This document shows, piece after piece, positions 7,841-10,310 of a stretch of 10,310 bases of DNA. This DNA is from Clostridia bacterium (GTDB lineage: Bacteria > Bacillota > Clostridia > UBA1381). The notes beneath the pieces are model-generated. The model made no database searches. It saw nothing but the letters and a program-made list of their open reading frames with translations, and was not told the origin of the DNA. The DNA is taken from assembly GCA_017420825.1 (NCBI GenBank), contig JAFQNU010000112.1, positions 1 through 10,310 on the forward strand, in the 5' to 3' direction. Each line of letters starts with the position of its first letter. The first letter of the stretch is position 1. Both the position numbers and the translations under genes were made by a program.

Positions 7841-7916
7841 ATCATACAACACTATTTTGACATGGGTGTGAAGAAAAAGTAAATAAGTTTTTCATATTCT
7901 GTGAACAAAATGTGAA
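7841..7916 (-). promoter_or_regulatory. Putative htrA promoter with 11-bp-phased TTCACA repeats
   Basis: On the minus strand TTCACA occurs at 7916-7911, 7905-7900 and 7872-7867. The register of 11 bp also contains TTTACT (7883-7878), GTCAAA (7861-7856) and a poor TGAAAA (7894-7889). Downstream is a -10-like TATGAT (7846-7841), whose -35 position at 17 bp spacing (ACACCC) is very poor, as expected for an activator-dependent promoter. Direct hexamer repeats of the form TT(A/C/T)ACA with about 5-bp gaps are the known binding pattern of Bacillus PhoP, an OmpR/PhoB-family regulator. The identity of the regulator here is not known, and the -10 assignment is tentative. Confidence 0.45.
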
Positions 7917-7923
7917 TATGAAA
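7890..7923. repeat. 10-bp inverted repeat between htrA and the SLH-M15 gene
   Basis: TTTCATATTC (7890-7899) and GAATATGAAA (7914-7923) are perfect inverted arms separated by 14 bases. The arms overlap the upstream end of the phased TTCACA array and lie 27 bases before the SLH-M15 -35 box. It is not followed by a T-run, so an operator is more likely than a terminator. Confidence 0.5.
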
Positions 7924-7949
7924 GGTTCGTTACATTTGTGTTAAAATTG

Positions 7950-7978
7950 TTGACTTTTGTCGAACTGTGTGATAAACT
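7950..7978 (+). promoter_or_regulatory. Promoter of the SLH-M15 protein gene
   Basis: -35 TTGACT (7950-7955, five of six), a 17-bp spacer ending in TGA (extended -10 signature), and -10 TAAACT (7973-7978). A start near 7985 would lie just before the ribosome binding site at 7994-7998. The -35 overlaps a short imperfect inverted repeat (TTGACTTTTGTCGAA, 7950-7964). Confidence 0.6.
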
Positions 7979-7993
7979 GAAAAAAATAGTAAT

Positions 7994-7998
7994 GGTGG
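7994..7998 (+). promoter_or_regulatory. Ribosome binding site that decides the TTG start
   Basis: GGTGG lies 8 bases before TTG at 8007. Neither the in-frame GTG at 7938 (upstream of the promoter) nor the ATG at 7992 has a Shine-Dalgarno sequence, and only the TTG gives a clean signal peptide. Confidence 0.6.
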
Positions 7999-8006
7999 CG
8001 ATAACA

Positions 8007-9560
8007 TTGAAAAAATATATAGCACTGATATTTATATTATTAACTTTTTCAACAAGTGTATACGCATATGATATACATGACTGGGTAAAGGATGATTTTA
8101 AAGCTCTTTCATCTTGTGGAATACTTTTTTCGGGTTTATTTGAAGGAAATATGACTGACAATATTACAAGAAGGGATTTTTGTGAGCTTGTAATGAATTT
8201 ATATACAGAGGATTGTGAAGATGTTCGTATTATTTCTTCTGATTACAATGTGTTTTCGGATACTAAAGATGTAAATGTATTAAAGGCTTATAAAGCAGGG
8301 ATAATTTCAGGAAAGGGTGATGGTATATTTGACCCTGATGGATATATTACAAGGCAGGAAATAGGTGTTATTTTGTCTAGAGTGATAAATAAAATTTCAA
8401 TTGATTATAATGTATTCAGAAACCAGGTGCTTGAGTACGCAAATGAATTTTGTGATTGTCTTGATACTGCAGAGTGGGCAATAGACGATATGTCAGCAGT
8501 ATATTATTATGGAGTGATAAACGGGGTCGGAAACGGAAGAATTGCACCTCTTGAAAATACAACAAAGGAACAGGCAATCTGTATGGTAAATCGTGTTAAG
8601 GATAAATTTGCAGGCGAGGTTGATATTTATCCGTTACCGCAGGTGAAGCTTGTGAATACTGATTTTGAGAAAAATACTATTAGTCTTTCATGGAATAAAA
8701 TTACATATGCAGGTGAGTATGATATTATAATTAAAGGTGATGGAATAAATAATATTATTATACAGGGAAGTAAGGATAAGAATTTTATTACAAATTATCC
8801 GCTTGAAAAATCAAAGGGAAACAAATATACAGTTTATATTTGTGCTAAGCCTGATGACGATACCCGGATATTTTCAGAGCCTATGTCTGTTGAAATAAAA
8901 AAAGCCGAAGAAAAAGTTGAGAATAAAAAGGAAGAAACTCAAATAAAAGAGGTAATACCAAAAAATGATGTCATGGATGACGGTGTTGAAGAGACTGAAA
9001 AAGCGGAAGCTTCAACAGTAGTAGAAAAAGAGAAAATAAATTTACAGCAAGCTTTAAGTGAAAAGGAAATTCGTGTATTTCCTGACGGATATTATTTTGC
9101 AGACGAGGATGAGGCAGCGGAGTATATGACAGAGGTCTGTGTTCCTGTGTGGCACTTAAATGATGACGGAACAAAAACTCAATCAAAAAAATATATAACA
9201 GTCAACAAAGCTCTTGCAGAAGATGTGGTAAGTATATTTACAGAGATATTCAATGATTCATCTCAATTTCCTGTAAAGGATGTGGGTGGATATTATTGGA
9301 GAAACACTGCCTATGGTAAGGTGTCACAGCATAGCTACGGAACGTGTATAGATATAAATTATAATGAAAATTATTATGTTGAGCCTGATGGCACGCCTGT
9401 TGTGGGAAGCTATTGGAAACCGGGAGAGGACCCGTATTCAATCGCTGAGGATTCAATTGTTGTAAAGACTTTTGCAAAATACGGCTGGTTGTGGGGTGGA
9501 AATGCATGGGGACCGTCTTATAATAAGGATTATATGCATTTCACATATCTTGGAAAATAA
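8007..9560 (+). CDS. Secreted SLH-domain protein with C-terminal M15 (VanY-like) peptidase
   Basis: From the TTG at 8007 the product has 517 residues. Order: signal peptide 1-20 (MKKYIALIFILLTFSTSVYA); three SLH repeats (about 24-67, 82-128 and 155-197; markers ITRRD, ITRQE and TTKEQ, the first repeat being the most diverged); an Fn3-like beta segment (about 211-299); a charged Lys/Glu linker (300-345); and an M15-type peptidase domain (about 350-517). The peptidase carries SQHSYGTCIDIN (zinc ligands H442 and D449) and WGGNAW followed by KDYMHF (D508, H511), the D-Ala-D-Ala carboxypeptidase / endopeptidase signature. SLH repeats usually bind pyruvylated secondary wall polymer, so the enzyme is probably held on the wall and trims peptidoglycan stem peptides. 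The exact bond cut is unknown. Frame 7938-8006 is open upstream but lies over the promoter. The gene diverges from htrA and is likely monocistronic. Confidence 0.9.
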   Translation: MKKYIALIFILLTFSTSVYAYDIHDWVKDDFKALSSCGILFSGLFEGNMTDNITRRDFCELVMNLYTEDCEDVRIISSDYNVFSDTKDVNVLKAYKAGIISGKGDGIFDPDGYITRQEIGVILSRVINKISIDYNVFRNQVLEYANEFCDCLDTAEWAIDDMSAVYYYGVINGVGNGRIAPLENTTKEQAICMVNRVKDKFAGEVDIYPLPQVKLVNTDFEKNTISLSWNKITYAGEYDIIIKGDGINNIIIQGSKDKNFITNYPLEKSKGNKYTVYICAKPDDDTRIFSEPMSVEIKKAEEKVENKKEETQIKEVIPKNDVMDDGVEETEKAEASTVVEKEKINLQQALSEKEIRVFPDGYYFADEDEAAEYMTEVCVPVWHLNDDGTKTQSKKYITVNKALAEDVVSIFTEIFNDSSQFPVKDVGGYYWRNTAYGKVSQHSYGTCIDINYNENYYVEPDGTPVVGSYWKPGEDPYSIAEDSIVVKTFAKYGWLWGGNAWGPSYNKDYMHFTYLGK

Positions 9561-9606
9561 AACTGGATTGCGGTGATATTTGTATATCACTGCAATCCAG
9601 TTTTTT
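9561..9606. terminator. Bidirectional terminator between the SLH-M15 gene and the small minus-strand gene
   Basis: A 19-bp stem (9561-9579 with 9584-9602, one G-T wobble, TTGT loop) directly follows the SLH-M15 stop and ends in six T on the plus strand. Read on the minus strand it follows the small gene's stop codon and runs into TTATTTTCC, so it can serve both convergent genes. Confidence 0.88.
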
Positions 9607-10039
9607 ATAGATACTGTCTTATATCAACTGCAAGCTTTTCTTCGAGGTTTATAAGCTTTTTTGCAATATCCTTAGATACCTCATCGGCCGCAGCATATTT
9701 GTTCAGATATTTATTAAGAGATTTAACTCCCATATTACAGCCGTCTGTAATCAAATCAGCAATGGTGTGGTCTGATTCATTCATGGCGAGCTTCATATTT
9801 GTTTTCATCCAGGACATTCCCTTGGCGATGGCGGCAGGCTCTTTACCTTCATCTTCATATTTGTCTAATAGTTCCTGAATTTCAGCGTCTATTCTGTCAT
9901 GCTCTTTTTTACAATCTGAAAGGAGCTGTTCTAAATCATTACTGTCAACATACTCTAAAACGTCATCAATTGATGTTATACCCATTTTTACTCCGGCATC
10001 ACACTCACGTAATAGCTTTATTGTATCTTGTTCAATCAT
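9605..10039 (-). CDS. Uncharacterised small helical protein, possible ferritin-like bundle
   Basis: A 144-residue protein of unknown function, with no signal peptide or membrane segment, so probably cytosolic. It is rich in Lys, Asp and Glu and appears almost wholly helical. Probable helices: about 3-30, 34-63, 70-92, 93-115 and 118-144. The C-terminal half (from GMSWMKTNMKLAM to the end) looks like an amphipathic bundle with a compact motif LITDGCNMGVKSLNKYL. The layout resembles short four-helix proteins such as the DUF2383/ferritin-like group, but the paired E-x-x-H metal ligands of true ferritin-like proteins are not clear (candidates: E46/H47, H91, E133/E134). AAAGGG (10048-10053) lies 8 bases before the ATG. 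It follows ruvX on the same strand after 83 bases, and its end abuts a bidirectional terminator. Coding is supported by its start signals and clean ending; function is unknown. Confidence 0.82.
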   Translation of the reverse strand: MIEQDTIKLLRECDAGVKMGITSIDDVLEYVDSNDLEQLLSDCKKEHDRIDAEIQELLDKYEDEGKEPAAIAKGMSWMKTNMKLAMNESDHTIADLITDGCNMGVKSLNKYLNKYAAADEVSKDIAKKLINLEEKLAVDIRQYL

Positions 10040-10122
10040 ATATACTACCCTTTCTGCTTACATATTGTTTATTACTATACAGGTAGTATTAGTAATTTTA
10101 TAAAAATTATTCGATTTTTAAA

Positions 10123-10310
10123 TTACATATTACTCATTCTTCCGAGATATCCCTCCAAAATCATACATGCTGAAACGGTGTCAATAACATTTTTTCGTTT
10201 TTTACCTCTTGTATTTGTTTCATTTAAAATTCTTGCCGCATTAACTGTGGTGAGGCGTTCGTCCCAATAAACTATTTCTCCTTTATAAATTGTTTTTAAA
10301 TCATCGCAAA
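10123..10310 (-). CDS. ruvX: Holliday junction resolvase RuvX (YqgF family), C-terminal part
   Basis: The last 61 codons are visible; the 5' end lies beyond the right edge. RuvX/YqgF is an RNase H-fold nuclease thought to act on Holliday junctions or in 16S rRNA 5' maturation. The fragment contains the family's conserved VYWDERLTTVNAARIL and, after a basic stretch KKRKN, the motif VIDTVSACMILEGYL, whose aspartate is the conserved third acidic active-site residue. The gene ends at TAA (10125-10123). The usual partners alaS, ireB (yrzL) and yrzB are not in the visible DNA. An AT-only 7-bp hairpin (10101-10120) follows the stop but is too weak to call a terminator. Confidence 0.9.
   Translation of the reverse strand, partial: CDDLKTIYKGEIVYWDERLTTVNAARILNETNTRGKKRKNVIDTVSACMILEGYLGRMSNM

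Noticed and set aside
7892..8161. Minus-strand open frame of 89 codons across the htrA/SLH intergenic region
   Set aside because: It overlaps the SLH-M15 promoter and signal peptide, lacks a Shine-Dalgarno sequence and has no recognisable domain.
10071..10120. Short inverted repeats (ATTACTA/TAGTAAT and TAAAAAT/ATTTTTA) between ruvX and the small gene, considered as terminator or operator
   Set aside because: Seven-base AT-only arms are expected by chance here, and no T-run follows in the right direction.

Overview
The window looks like chromosomal DNA of an anaerobic, low-GC Clostridia-type Firmicute. Support for this: AT-rich intergenic DNA, strong AGGAGG/AAGGAG-type ribosome binding sites, -35/-10 promoters with 17-bp spacers, a single-domain phosphate acetyltransferase paired with acetate kinase, an LtaS-family enzyme, an SLH-anchored surface protein and a membrane-anchored HtrA. 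The species cannot be read from the sequence. I see no mobile element, CRISPR array, rRNA or tRNA, and no gap above 300 bases without a gene.

Left part (1-2517, minus strand): an LTA-synthase-family membrane protein runs off the left edge. Upstream of it is ilvE, with a well-formed promoter and a leader that contains a 15-bp palindrome. Middle (2456-6550, plus strand): diverging from ilvE is an Lrp/AsnC-family regulator whose stop overlaps the start of a class I/II aminotransferase, an arrangement like Bacillus alaR-alaT. Then pta and ackA follow from their own promoter and end in a strong terminator. Together these genes cover transamination around pyruvate and branched-chain keto acids, and ATP formation from acetyl-CoA with acetate release.

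Right part (6553-10310): htrA (minus) meets ackA tail to tail with back-to-back terminators. It diverges from a secreted protein with three SLH repeats, an Fn3-like segment and a C-terminal M15 zinc peptidase. The 221 bases between these two envelope genes hold the most interesting non-coding signal in the window: TTCACA-like hexamers in an 11-bp phase upstream of the probable htrA promoter, as expected for an OmpR/PhoB-type response regulator. A bidirectional terminator then separates the SLH gene from a small uncharacterised helical protein and the 3' end of ruvX, both on the minus strand.

Most of the window is ordinary core metabolism and envelope upkeep. I found no clear sign of a novel multi-gene system. 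The points worth a second look are the phased operator array, the ilvE leader palindrome, the TTG start and domain layout of the SLH-M15 protein, and the small uncharacterised protein next to ruvX.
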